Source: DATJNI01 sp035508275 (lineage in GTDB: Bacteria; Patescibacteriota; Saccharimonadia; Saccharimonadales; UBA4665). From it: a DNA stretch of 25,896 nt. This document shows positions 6,902 to 15,183 of the stretch, in pieces. The translations under genes were made by a program, and so were the position numbers. How positions within the stretch are numbered: the first letter of the stretch is position 1; each line of letters opens with the position of its first letter. The notes beneath the pieces are model-generated. The model worked only from the letters and a program-made list of their open reading frames with translations, made no database searches and had not been told where the DNA came from. The stretch is from positions 1 to 25,896 of the forward strand of contig DATJNI010000004.1 in assembly GCA_035508275.1 (NCBI GenBank), given 5' to 3'.

Positions 6902-9703
6902 TTAGCTGCAGCCAGTAGTACTACCACAACTAGTACAGACATAGCAGCTACCAGCCCTTTGGGTTTGGTTGCCACAGTTGTAGCAAAGTGGCGCCGTTGT
7001 ATCCTTAACTGTTTCGGTTTTCTCCGTCTTTTCCTCTAGAATTTGTGTCTGGTTGACTGGTTCTTCTACTGCTTGGACATCTGGCTGAACCTTTACTTCA
7101 GCTATTGTAGGCTCCTTAGGCTCTTCTACGGGATCATCGTTACTATCAATGAGTGTAGTCTGGGTTTCTGGCATGTCATCTATCGATGCTAGGCCAAGTT
7201 CCAGTCGATCATCAAAGCTCAGGTAGCTCATGGCTAATCTCCTAAAGATGTAGTCTATGAGACTAGAGGCCGTTCTAATGGCTGGATCATCGGTAATGCC
7301 TGAAGGAGCGAAGCTCATGTAGCTAAGTCCATTGACGTAAGTCTTAAGAGGTACGCCGTACTGCAAACCGTAGCTTACCGATCTAGCGAAAGAATCCATA
7401 AGACCAGCTAGCGTTGAACCCATCTTAGCGATGTTAATGAACAACTCACCTGGAGTTCCATCCTCATATTCGCCGACGGTAAAGTATCCGTGGCTATCTG
7501 AGACTCGGAAAGAGAAAGTTTTAGCGGTCCTAACTTTAGGTAGTGGTTTTCTTACCGCACCCCTAACAACGTACTTCTCTATATCTCCAGAAATATCTCG
7601 AGGTGAACTTTCTTCTTTAGCATCCTTTTTAGCCATGCTAAGAGGTTGAGCAACCTTGCAGTTGTCTCGGTAGATAGCAACAGCCTTTAGACCCATCTTC
7701 CAGGAGTCTATGTGCAACTGCTGGACATCTTCTATGCTAACTTCTTCGGGCATGTTAACAGTTTTGCTGATAGCCCCACTAATGAACGGTTGAACGGCAG
7801 CCATCATCTTGACATGACCTAAGTAGTGAATAGCATTGTCGCCCATTGAGCAAGCAAAGACGCTCTCATGTTCGGCTTTAAGGTGTGGTGCTCCAAGAAT
7901 TGTCTTCTCTTCATCGATATAGGCAACGATATCTTCAGCTTGTTTCTTGGTGTAGCCCAAAGAGATCAAAGCCCTGGGAACCGTTTGGTTAACAATACTC
8001 ATGGTTCCCCCACCAACTAATTTCTTAACTTTCATGAGCCCCAGGTCGGGCTCAATACCAGTGGTATCACAGTCCATCATCAGACCAATTGTTCCAGTTG
8101 GCGCTAGAACACTAGCTTGCGAGTTTCTGACCCCATATAGTTCACCTAGCTCTACAGCCTCGTCCCAAGCACTGGCCGCTGCACTTAGTAGTTCTTCGGG
8201 CACTAAACTAGCATCTATCTTAGACACTTCCGCTCGGTGCATTTTAAGAACTTTTAGCATGCCTTCTCGGTCTTTAGCATAGCCAGCGAAAGGACCAACT
8301 CGGTTGGCAATCTTTGCACTGGTAGCGTAGGAGTGTCCTGTCAATATAGCTGTTATGGTAGCAGCTATAGCTCTTCCCTCATCTGAGTCATATGGTAAAC
8401 CTAGCGCCATAAGAAGGGCGCCGAGGTTAGCGTAGCCAATGCCTAGTTCTCGGTAGGCCTTGGCGTTTTTAGCAATGCTCTCGGTTGGGTACTCGCTGTA
8501 GCCCACTAGTATCTCCTGCGCCGTGAATATGATCTCGACTGTATGCATGAAAGCTTTAATATCGAAGACGTCGTCTTCTTTTAGGAACTTAAGCAGGTTC
8601 AGGCTCGCTAGATTACAAGCTGAGTTGTCCAAATGCATATACTCACTGCAAGGGTTGGACCCGTTGATCCTGCCAGCATTAGGTGTAGTGTGCCATCTGT
8701 TAATTGTGGTGTCGTACTGCATTCCTGGGTCAGCACATTCCCAAGCTGCCTCGGAAAACTGTCGCATTAGTTCCCTAGCTTTAACTGTCTTAACTGTTTT
8801 GCCTGTAGTTACTGCCTTGAGATCCCAGTCTAGATCATTCTCGACTGCCTTCATGAAAGCATCAGTTACTCTGACTGAGTTGTTGGCGTTCTGGTACTGG
8901 ACGCTAAAGGAGTCTTTTCCATCCAAACTCATGTCCCAACCTAGGGACTGTAGATCGCGAGCTTTTCTCTCCTCTATAGCTTTACACCAGATGAACTCTT
9001 CAACGTCTGGGTGATCAACATTCAAGATAACCATCTTGGCAGCTCTTCTAGTTTTACCGCCACTCTTAATAGCACCAGCGCTGGAGTCGGCTCCACGCAT
9101 GAAGCTGAGTGGGCCACTAGCTGTACCGGCACTTTTGCCTAGTGCTTCAATGCTTGACCTTAGTGGGCTAAGATTAACACCGCTACCGCTACCGCCCTTG
9201 AAGATCATACCTTCCTCACGGTACCAGTTAAGGATTGAAGTCATCGTATCTTCTACGCCAAGTATGAAACAGGCACTGGCCTGCTGTGATCTGGATGTAG
9301 CGCCAATATTAAACCAAACCGGACTATTAAAGGCAGCTCTTTGAGTTGCCAGGATGTACTTAAGTTCTTCATTGAAGTCCTCAGCCTCCTGATCACTCGA
9401 GAAATAACCTTCTTGAACACCGTGTCTGGTGATTGTGTCAGCTACACGGTTAATTAATGTTTTTAGCGAACTTTCGCGGGTTTTTGTCCCCGGCGTACCG
9501 GTAAAATATTTTTGAGCGACAATATTAATTGCGTTTTGTGACCAGCTATCTGGAAACTCCACGTCTTTCTGCTCAAAGACCGGCTTATCTTCGACAGGAT
9601 TCTTAATTAGCGAATCCCTTTTGACCCACTTAAGTTGGTCGTACGCCTTGCTTTTTGGCGATGTGAATAGCCTCGCCACCCCTAAACTGGTAGTTTGTCC
9701 CAT
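6902..9703 (-). CDS. nrdJ: Adenosylcobalamin-dependent ribonucleotide reductase (class II)
   Basis: Reduces ribonucleotides to deoxyribonucleotides with a thiyl radical made from coenzyme B12, with or without oxygen. The 933 residues include Cys145 (QQASACFIL) and Cys363 (NSACNLASLNL) as the active-site redox pair, and the N-P-C-S-E motif with Asn350, thiyl Cys352 and Glu354. A GTIGLMMDCDTTG stretch lies further on. A linker of low complexity rich in Glu, Thr and Val leads to a C-terminal cysteine cluster (Cys907, 910, 920, 923, 926, 932), typical of class II enzymes that use a C-terminal arm to re-reduce the active site. The start follows GAGGG. nrdR lies 68 bp upstream in the same direction. 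No small-subunit (nrdB) gene is near, consistent with class II. The gene implies a need for cobalamin. Confidence 0.95.
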   Translation of the reverse strand: MGQTTSLGVARLFTSPKSKAYDQLKWVKRDSLIKNPVEDKPVFEQKDVEFPDSWSQNAINIVAQKYFTGTPGTKTRESSLKTLINRVADTITRHGVQEGYFSSDQEAEDFNEELKYILATQRAAFNSPVWFNIGATSRSQQASACFILGVEDTMTSILNWYREEGMIFKGGSGSGVNLSPLRSSIEALGKSAGTASGPLSFMRGADSSAGAIKSGGKTRRAAKMVILNVDHPDVEEFIWCKAIEERKARDLQSLGWDMSLDGKDSFSVQYQNANNSVRVTDAFMKAVENDLDWDLKAVTTGKTVKTVKARELMRQFSEAAWECADPGMQYDTTINRWHTTPNAGRINGSNPCSEYMHLDNSACNLASLNLLKFLKEDDVFDIKAFMHTVEIIFTAQEILVGYSEYPTESIAKNAKAYRELGIGYANLGALLMALGLPYDSDEGRAIAATITAILTGHSYATSAKIANRVGPFAGYAKDREGMLKVLKMHRAEVSKIDASLVPEELLSAAASAWDEAVELGELYGVRNSQASVLAPTGTIGLMMDCDTTGIEPDLGLMKVKKLVGGGTMSIVNQTVPRALISLGYTKKQAEDIVAYIDEEKTILGAPHLKAEHESVFACSMGDNAIHYLGHVKMMAAVQPFISGAISKTVNMPEEVSIEDVQQLHIDSWKMGLKAVAIYRDNCKVAQPLSMAKKDAKEESSPRDISGDIEKYVVRGAVRKPLPKVRTAKTFSFRVSDSHGYFTVGEYEDGTPGELFINIAKMGSTLAGLMDSFARSVSYGLQYGVPLKTYVNGLSYMSFAPSGITDDPAIRTASSLIDYIFRRLAMSYLSFDDRLELGLASIDDMPETQTTLIDSNDDPVEEPKEPTIAEVKVQPDVQAVEEPVNQTQILEEKTEKTETVKDTTAPLCYNCGNQTQRAGSCYVCTSCGSTTGCS

Positions 9704-9771
9704 CTTGACCCTCTTTCTTGTCTAATTTTATTTTTAGACTTTTTAGTTAATTTAGTTTTAGTGTTTTTGTT

Positions 9772-10239
9772 TTAGTTAACAATATGCTTGCCTTGCCGTA
9801 CCAGAGATAGCTCATGCTCGAAGCCCGCTATATCCTTAAAACGTCTATAGACGCTAGCAAAGCGGACATATGCCACCTCGTTAAGCCTAGCCAGATGGTC
9901 CATGACCATGTCGCCTATCTGCGCCGACTGAACTTCCTGCTCTCCGCTAGCATATATCTCTTGCTCGATTGAATCGATAAGTTTTTCCAGCTCTAGGCTG
10001 GTTACCGGTGTTTTTTCACAGGCGCGATATAGTCCAGCTAGAAGTTTAGCTCGGTTGAACAACTCGCGCGTCCCGTCTTTCTTAATTACGATTAGCTGCG
10101 GCCGTTCTAGCCTTTCATAGGTAGTAAAACGGTGTCCGCACTCGTTGCACATGCGTCGGCGACGTATGGCTTGGCCTTCTGCCACATCGCGGGATTCAAT
10201 AACCTTGATATCCTCGCTTTGGCATTGGGTGCATCTCAT
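9772..10239 (-). CDS. nrdR: Transcriptional repressor NrdR
   Basis: Zinc-ribbon/ATP-cone repressor that senses dATP/ATP and controls ribonucleotide reductase genes. The 155 residues have the normal family length. The zinc ribbon uses Cys3, Cys6, Cys31 and Cys34, followed by the basic RRRR stretch (26-29) and the ATP-cone domain (about 49-139). A strong AGGAGG lies 4 nt before the start codon, one of the best ribosome binding sites in the window. It is the first gene of an apparent nrdR-nrdJ-thioredoxin-like operon. The promoter upstream overlaps candidate NrdR boxes, suggesting self-repression together with its target. Confidence 0.96.
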   Translation of the reverse strand: MRCTQCQSEDIKVIESRDVAEGQAIRRRRMCNECGHRFTTYERLERPQLIVIKKDGTRELFNRAKLLAGLYRACEKTPVTSLELEKLIDSIEQEIYASGEQEVQSAQIGDMVMDHLARLNEVAYVRFASVYRRFKDIAGFEHELSLVRQGKHIVN

Positions 10240-10281
10240 ACTGCCTCCTACTTGATTTATTAAATGTGCTCAGCGCTTTAA

Positions 10282-10317
10282 TATATGTGCATTTTTGTAT
10301 TTTCCACATATAGTGCT
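10282..10317 (-). promoter_or_regulatory. Candidate NrdR operator (one good, one weak half-site)
   Basis: On the minus strand, GCACTATATGTGG (10304-10316) contains a perfect left half, CACTATAT, of the NrdR box consensus; about 10 of 15 positions match overall. A second CACATATAT stretch lies 26 bp further downstream. The spacing differs from the usual 31-32 bp, so the second site is doubtful. Both lie just downstream of the predicted start of transcription, a position where binding would block initiation. Confidence 0.45.
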
Positions 10318-10327
10318 GCGTTACTTC

Positions 10328-10356
10328 AATATAACCCCATCCATGGTGTTTTGCAA
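10328..10356 (-). promoter_or_regulatory. Promoter of nrdR-nrdJ
   Basis: TTGCAA (10351-10356), a 17-bp spacer and TATATT (10328-10333) on the minus strand. Predicted start near 10321, leader about 80 nt carrying the candidate NrdR boxes and the AGGAGG site. Confidence 0.55.
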
Positions 10357-10446
10357 GCAATTTTTCGCTGTATTATTTAATACGGAGTTATGCCTTTTAA
10401 CAGCTTAAGCTTGGCAATTTTCCCCAAATTACTAAAATTTTAGGCT

Positions 10447-11751
10447 TTATTTTTTGCGTCTAAGTCGTCTCAAAAATGACGGTTCTTCAACTTTTTCTTC
10501 CAAATCGCTAGTCACTACTTCATCATGATCCGATGACTCGTCGGAGTGTTCTTTATCTTCCTCGTCATGGGAGTCCTCTTCTTTTTTCTCTTCACCCTCT
10601 TCTTCGTGGTCTATTGACCAAATGTTTGGCATGGATGTCTCCTTAGAAAAGTCATGTTCTTCAGGAACTTCTTGCTCATCGAGGTCCATGTCTATCTCTG
10701 ATAGAGCCTTCTCATCAGATTTTGAATTGAGATTTTCTAGTTCGCTAGCAATAACCTTGCTTGGTTTCTCTATCTTCTCTCTGTCGGCGTAGTATGAAGC
10801 GTCAAAGCCGGTGGCTACTACAGTGATGATGACTTCTCCCTCCAGTTGTGGGTTAATGGTCGCTCCAAAGATGATGTTGGCGTCTGGATCAGCAGCTGTA
10901 GTTATGGTCTCGGCAGCGGCATTAATCTCGTGCATAGTTAGGTCGTTACCACCAATAACATTGAATAGGATGCCTCTAGCACCGTCGATTGAAACTTCAA
11001 GTAGGGGCGATTCAATAGCTTGCTTGGCAGCCTCAACAGCCCTGTCTTCTCCGCTGGCTCGTCCGATTCCCATAAGGGCTGATCCGGCTTTAGCCATGAC
11101 TGTTTTTACATCTGCAAAGTCGAGGTTAATCATGCCGTGAACTGTGATTAAGTCAGAGATCCCCTGTACGCCTTGTCTCAAGACGTCGTCAGCTACTTTA
11201 AAAGCCTCTAGTAGAGGTGTTTCTCGGTCAATTGTTTGTAGCAGACGATCATTAGGAATAACGATCAGCGTATCGACTGATCCTCTCAGCTTGTCGATGG
11301 CAATATCGGCATTGCGCTTTCTCTTTTCACCCTCAAAAGCAAAAGGTTTTGTGGCAAAACCAACTACCAAGGCGTTTAGTTCTTTGGCGATCCCGGCAAC
11401 AATATGACCGGCACCACTTCCTGTACCACCTCCCGCACCAATAGTCACGAAGACCATGTCAGCACCTTCTATGGCCTTTTTGATATCGTCAATTGATTCT
11501 TTGGCAGCATGTTCGCCGATCTCTGGATCAGCACCTGCCCCCAGCCCTCTGGTAACGTCCTTGCCTATATGTATCTTTTTATGTGCTAGGGAATGGTGCA
11601 ATGCCTGAGCATCAGTATTAATAGCCACGAACTCAACGTTCTCAATTCCCGCTTCAACCATCCTGTTGATGGCTGCACCTCCGGCACCGCCAATGCCAAT
11701 TACTTTAATCTGGGCAAAAGTCTCGATTGCCGGCTCTACAACTTGCGCCAT
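10447..11751 (-). CDS. ftsZ: Cell-division GTPase FtsZ
   Basis: Tubulin-like GTPase that forms the division ring at mid-cell. The 434 residues contain the GTP-binding G-box GGGTGSG at 107-113 and the T7 synergy loop NLDFADV at 209-215. A very acidic, low-complexity linker (about 335-420, rich in Glu, Asp and Ser) leads to a C-terminal peptide EEPSFLRRLRRKK. This resembles the conserved FtsA-binding tail plus a basic extension. The acidic linker followed by a strongly basic tip is notable but fits the known variability of FtsZ linkers. The start follows AAGGGG. The gene lies 162 bp after ftsA and has its own strong promoter, so it can be made in excess over FtsA. Confidence 0.97.
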   Translation of the reverse strand: MAQVVEPAIETFAQIKVIGIGGAGGAAINRMVEAGIENVEFVAINTDAQALHHSLAHKKIHIGKDVTRGLGAGADPEIGEHAAKESIDDIKKAIEGADMVFVTIGAGGGTGSGAGHIVAGIAKELNALVVGFATKPFAFEGEKRKRNADIAIDKLRGSVDTLIVIPNDRLLQTIDRETPLLEAFKVADDVLRQGVQGISDLITVHGMINLDFADVKTVMAKAGSALMGIGRASGEDRAVEAAKQAIESPLLEVSIDGARGILFNVIGGNDLTMHEINAAAETITTAADPDANIIFGATINPQLEGEVIITVVATGFDASYYADREKIEKPSKVIASELENLNSKSDEKALSEIDMDLDEQEVPEEHDFSKETSMPNIWSIDHEEEGEEKKEEDSHDEEDKEHSDESSDHDEVVTSDLEEKVEEPSFLRRLRRKK

Positions 11752-11798
11752 AAAATCCCCTTCTTTCCAACAAACATTTGGTTATGAATATGCCTGTT

Positions 11799-11827
11799 AG
11801 TATAACTGAGCTACTCACAAAGTTCAA
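11799..11827 (-). promoter_or_regulatory. Promoter of ftsZ
   Basis: TTGAAC (11822-11827), a 17-bp spacer and TATACT (11799-11804) on the minus strand, one of the best sigma-70-type promoters here. Predicted start near 11792 gives a leader of about 40 nt with the AAGGGG site. Confidence 0.7.
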
Positions 11828-11913
11828 TAAATTTAATCAAAGGATTCTGGCCAAATTTTTGACAGCCAAAAACTCCAATAATATTTATTCAGATAGATAT
11901 TTTTTATGTTCAG

Positions 11914-13140
11914 CTAAGGCTTTATATGGTTATATACGTTCTTAATAAGCGATTTAGCGCTTCGCGCGGTATGTCGTCCAGCTTGCTCGGGTGGCAACGA
12001 TGGCAGTAGCAACATGTCCAAAAGCATTAATCCAACGACCGTAATATAGCCGGAGTCTTCTACTGTATCTACAAGCCCACCAATATTGTGAAGTTTGCCC
12101 TTCCTAGCGGCTAACTCCAGCTTATTCCTGGCAACTTCTTCAATGCCAGGCAAATTAGAGGTGCCACCGGTAAGCACAATACCGCCAGGAAGTTTATGCG
12201 ACTTCTTAACCTTTTGTAGCTCTTTATCTACGTACTCCATAAGTTCTTCTACTCTGGCTTCGACTATCATTGAGACGTCATCAAAGGGAAAGGTATGTGT
12301 TTTGTCGTTTAGCTTGACGACAGCCGTGCTCTTATTATGTCCTTGCCTTAAATCAGCGCACTTTACCTTCACTTTCTCGGCGATATCCAGATCCGTTTTT
12401 AGGCCGATCGCTAAATCGTTAGTTATATGCTGGCCTCCCATCGGCAGAACAGACACATATTGGACTTCTCCGTCCTCAAAAATTATTAAGTTAGTTGTCC
12501 CAGCGCCAATATCAATTAGAGCCGTCCCGGCTTCCTTTTGTTGACGAGTAAAGACTGCCTCAGCTGCTGCAAGCGACGACACTGTGTGATGAGTGGGGGT
12601 AATCCCGGCTTTTTCTAGTGCCATATCTAGATTACGTAAGTTTGGTGTAGCCGCAGTTACCATATGAGCATCGACTTCTAGTCTTACGCCGTTCATGCCA
12701 ACAGGGTCTTTAATGTTCTTCTGGCCATCTAGCGAATAGTTTTTAGCAAAAAATTGGATAATTTCTCTGTTAGTAGGTAGCTTTACAATCGTCGCAGCCT
12801 CTTCAACTCTTAGCCTATCCTCGGGTGTAATTTCCCGGTTTGCAGCACTAATCGCTATTACTCCGTCGGAGTTAATGCCACTTACATGTGAGCCATTAAC
12901 GTTAACTGTTGCCCTGTCTATGCTCATGCCAGAAATACGCTCGGCTTCCATAACGGCCTTAGTAATTGCCTCCGCAACGTCGTCGACATGGACTACTGCT
13001 CCCCTTCTCATCCCCTGGTTTTCTGACTGCCCGTGACCGATGATAGATGGCATCGAGCTAGTATTTGGATCGAAAGTCCCAACAAGACAACGGACGTTAC
13101 TGGTGCCAACATCTAATCCGACAAATTGTTGCGGTTTCAT
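11914..13140 (-). CDS. ftsA: Cell-division protein FtsA
   Basis: Actin-like ATPase that tethers FtsZ to the membrane. The 408 residues carry the phosphate-1 motif GLDVGTSNVRCLVG (8-21), an SHS2-type 1C subdomain (about 80-160), the phosphate-2 motif LIDIGAGTTNL (208-218) and the adenosine motif GGIVLTGGTSNLPG (about 325-338). The C-terminal 20 residues (AKSLIKNVYNHIKP) form a likely amphipathic helix, as expected for the membrane-targeting tail. It is preceded by map with a 26-bp gap and seems to end the rpsU-yqeY-adk-map-ftsA run. Having map and adk, rather than murein genes (mur, ddl, ftsQ), upstream of ftsA is unusual. Confidence 0.95.
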   Translation of the reverse strand: MKPQQFVGLDVGTSNVRCLVGTFDPNTSSMPSIIGHGQSENQGMRRGAVVHVDDVAEAITKAVMEAERISGMSIDRATVNVNGSHVSGINSDGVIAISAANREITPEDRLRVEEAATIVKLPTNREIIQFFAKNYSLDGQKNIKDPVGMNGVRLEVDAHMVTAATPNLRNLDMALEKAGITPTHHTVSSLAAAEAVFTRQQKEAGTALIDIGAGTTNLIIFEDGEVQYVSVLPMGGQHITNDLAIGLKTDLDIAEKVKVKCADLRQGHNKSTAVVKLNDKTHTFPFDDVSMIVEARVEELMEYVDKELQKVKKSHKLPGGIVLTGGTSNLPGIEEVARNKLELAARKGKLHNIGGLVDTVEDSGYITVVGLMLLDMLLLPSLPPEQAGRHTARSAKSLIKNVYNHIKP

Positions 13141-13166
13141 TTGCTAATCAGTATAGCGCCAAAGGT

Positions 13167-13928
13167 TTAGTCAGACAACGTGGTTAAGATTTCAGCGCCC
13201 CTGTCTGTTATTAGGACGGTGTGCTCAAAATGTGCCGAGTTTGAACCGTCCGCCGTTAGAACTGTCCAGCGGTCACCTGCGATCTTAACGTCTCCTGAAC
13301 CAAGCGTTACCATCGGCTCTATCGCTATTGTCATCCCCTTATTTAGCCAGGGCCCGGTGTTACGACGGCCAAAGTTGGGTATGTTAGGGTTTTCATGAAC
13401 TTCATGCCCTACCCCATGACCAACTAAATCTCTGACTATGCCGTATTTATATTTATTTAAATAAGTTTCTATAGCGTAGCCTATGTCCCCTGTACGCACC
13501 TGGTCATGTACAGCTTTTATGCCAACACTTAAAGCTTTTTTTGTGTCTTTAACCAGCTTTTCGTCCGCCGAGCGATTTGGCTTCCCCGCTATAACGGTTA
13601 CTGCGGCATCGGTTATCATGCCTTTATAGATCACACCTAAATCCATACCAACTAGATCGCCGGACTTAATAACTCTATGCGGGCTTGGTATGCCATGGAC
13701 AACTTCGTCGTTAACAGAAATACATATTACGTCTGGAAAACCTTGATAATTTAAAAAGGCGGGTTCACCACCGAGTCTTTTTAGTTCCTTGTCAGCAATA
13801 ACAGCAAGGTCTTTAGTCGTCATGCCGGGCTGAAGTTTCTTAGACAGCTCTTTAAGTACGTTCGCAAGGATCTCACCGCTGACACGCATGGCTTTGATCT
13901 CGCTAGTAGTTTTTGGTTTAGTAGTCAT
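13167..13928 (-). CDS. map: Methionine aminopeptidase, type I
   Basis: Removes the initiator methionine from new proteins whose second residue is small. The 253 residues carry all five metal ligands: Asp96, Asp107, His171, Glu204 and Glu235, plus the conserved substrate-site His79 in VVHGIPS. The length is that of the type I enzyme without an N-terminal zinc extension. It follows adk by 11 bp. The adk-map pairing is common in bacterial ribosomal operons, but here it leads into ftsA instead of infA. It works after peptide deformylase, whose gene lies at 17548. Confidence 0.96.
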   Translation of the reverse strand: MTTKPKTTSEIKAMRVSGEILANVLKELSKKLQPGMTTKDLAVIADKELKRLGGEPAFLNYQGFPDVICISVNDEVVHGIPSPHRVIKSGDLVGMDLGVIYKGMITDAAVTVIAGKPNRSADEKLVKDTKKALSVGIKAVHDQVRTGDIGYAIETYLNKYKYGIVRDLVGHGVGHEVHENPNIPNFGRRNTGPWLNKGMTIAIEPMVTLGSGDVKIAGDRWTVLTADGSNSAHFEHTVLITDRGAEILTTLSD

Positions 13929-13939
13929 AGCTAATGTCG

Positions 13940-14476
13940 CTACACATTCTTGAGAGCATCTCTGATCTGCTTGTTTACTTCCTCTATAGAGTGCTCAGCT
14001 TCAATATTGACCACTTTTACTCCGTGCTCATCCAGCCAACGAACAAGTGGCATGGTTGATTTATCATACTCCGAGAATCGCTTTTCGATGGCGTCTTCGT
14101 TATCGTCAAGCCTAGCCCTTTTGATTAGCCGGTCTTTTACTGCTCGCTTTGAGGCAACCAAATGCAGAGCGACCTTGAGTTTGAATCGACCTGACTTGGA
14201 CTGTTCGATCAGCCACTTCGCCTGAGGTATGGTTCTAGGAAAACCGTCTAAAATTATCCCTTCTTCGTCGGGTATGTCGTTTAGAAGCTTATCTACTATC
14301 TTTATAGTTTCATCGTCGCCTAGTAGGTTACCGGCAACTATTCGCTGTCTCTGTTCGCCCGTTAGATACATTCTGAGTATCTCGCCCATAGAAAATAGGT
14401 GGTAGTTGTACTGATCAGCCAGCATTTTACCTTGTGTCCCCTTGCCCGATCCAGCTATACCCATTAGAAGTATCAT
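13940..14476 (-). CDS. adk: Adenylate kinase, short-LID form
   Basis: Interconverts ATP, AMP and ADP. The 178 residues carry the P-loop GIAGSGKGT (6-14), the AMP-site motif DGFPRTIPQA (about 98-107) and the Arg-rich LID flank KRARLDDNEDAIEKRF. There are no zinc cysteines and the long LID insert is missing, which makes it a short-form kinase rather than the 214-residue E. coli type. Its ATG overlaps the TGA of yqeY by 4 bp, implying coupled translation. A UMP/CMP or other NMP kinase is less likely but cannot be excluded from sequence alone. Confidence 0.9.
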   Translation of the reverse strand: MILLMGIAGSGKGTQGKMLADQYNYHLFSMGEILRMYLTGEQRQRIVAGNLLGDDETIKIVDKLLNDIPDEEGIILDGFPRTIPQAKWLIEQSKSGRFKLKVALHLVASKRAVKDRLIKRARLDDNEDAIEKRFSEYDKSTMPLVRWLDEHGVKVVNIEAEHSIEEVNKQIRDALKNV

Positions 14477-14922
14477 TGAAGTTTTTCTTTCGTTAGTTTG
14501 GCGATAAGGGCACCATCTGCCCCGGCGCCAGTCTTAGCCTTTACCGCTCCAATAACTTTGCCCATGTCTTGCGGGCCAGCAGCACCAGTGTCTTTAATTG
14601 CTTGTGTAATGAGATTGCCGATCTCGTCATCACTTAGTTTTGGAGGTAAATACTCTTCTATAATGGCCTTTTCTGCCAGCTCCTGGTCGGCACGTTCTTT
14701 ATTTCCTCCTTGAATGTATAAGTCGGCACTTTCTTGTCTTTTTTTAGCTTCTTTAGCTAGACTTTCAATCACCTCATTGTCGCTTAGACCACTATCCCGT
14801 TTGCCCTCAGCAACTTTTACGTTTAAGAGAACTGCCTTTAGCCCTCGTAGCGTAGTAGCCTTACGCTTGTCACCTGCCAGCAAGGCTGTTTTTATATCTT
14901 GCTCAAGCTTAGCCTCAAGCAT
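14473..14922 (-). CDS. yqeY: GatB/YqeY domain protein
   Basis: A 149-residue protein matching the YqeY family: an N-terminal helical part starting MLEAKLEQDIKTALLAGD and a C-terminal half like the tRNA-binding tail domain of GatB (EEYLPPKLSDDEI, then MGKVIGAVKAKTGAGADG). It may help in tRNA-dependent amidation or act in translation; its exact role is unknown. It begins 6 bp after rpsU and overlaps adk by 4 bp. The rpsU-yqeY order is widespread in bacteria, which supports a link with translation. Confidence 0.93.
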   Translation of the reverse strand: MLEAKLEQDIKTALLAGDKRKATTLRGLKAVLLNVKVAEGKRDSGLSDNEVIESLAKEAKKRQESADLYIQGGNKERADQELAEKAIIEEYLPPKLSDDEIGNLITQAIKDTGAAGPQDMGKVIGAVKAKTGAGADGALIAKLTKEKLQ

Positions 14923-14928
14923 AGCTTT

Positions 14929-15144
14929 CTACCTCTGGCCTAGCTTGATTTTCTTGAGCTTAATATTCTTTCTCTCTTGGCGAACGATAGCCTTGGTTCG
15001 TCTTTCCGTTTTGCTTATAGGCTTCTGGAAATACTGATTCTGCTTAACATTAGCAATGAGTCCAGATTGCTGAACTTTCCTATTGAACCTTCTTAGGAGG
15101 TTCTCTGTTGATTCTTTGGAGTCTTTTCTCGAAACTTGTATCAT
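14929..15144 (-). CDS. rpsU: 30S ribosomal protein bS21
   Basis: Small basic protein near the anti-Shine-Dalgarno end of 16S rRNA, involved in start-site recognition. The 71 residues show the family pattern: SRKDSKESTENLLRRFNRK (5-23) followed by a long basic helix (RRTKAIVRQERKN). It is the first gene of the rpsU-yqeY-adk-map-ftsA run. The promoter places transcription start at or one base from the ATG, so the mRNA should be leaderless. The protein that shapes Shine-Dalgarno reading therefore seems to be made without one. Confidence 0.95.
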   Translation of the reverse strand: MIQVSRKDSKESTENLLRRFNRKVQQSGLIANVKQNQYFQKPISKTERRTKAIVRQERKNIKLKKIKLGQR

Positions 15145-15151
15145 GTGAGGT

Positions 15152-15180
15152 ATTGTACTTTACAGAGGTGGATATTTCAA
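15152..15180 (-). promoter_or_regulatory. Promoter of rpsU (leaderless)
   Basis: TTGAAA (15175-15180), a 17-bp spacer and TACAAT (15152-15157) on the minus strand. The -10 ends 7 bp before the ATG at 15144, which puts +1 at about 15145. It is a well-formed promoter, so the leaderless call rests on good -35 and -10 matches. Confidence 0.7.
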
Positions 15181-15183
15181 CCT

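Noticed and set aside
8523..9014. 163-codon ORF antisense to nrdJ
   Set aside because: It lies wholly opposite a confidently identified gene and shows no recognisable protein features.
12095..12544. 149-codon ORF antisense to ftsA
   Set aside because: Shadow of ftsA; composition is Ser/Leu-rich as expected from a complementary frame.
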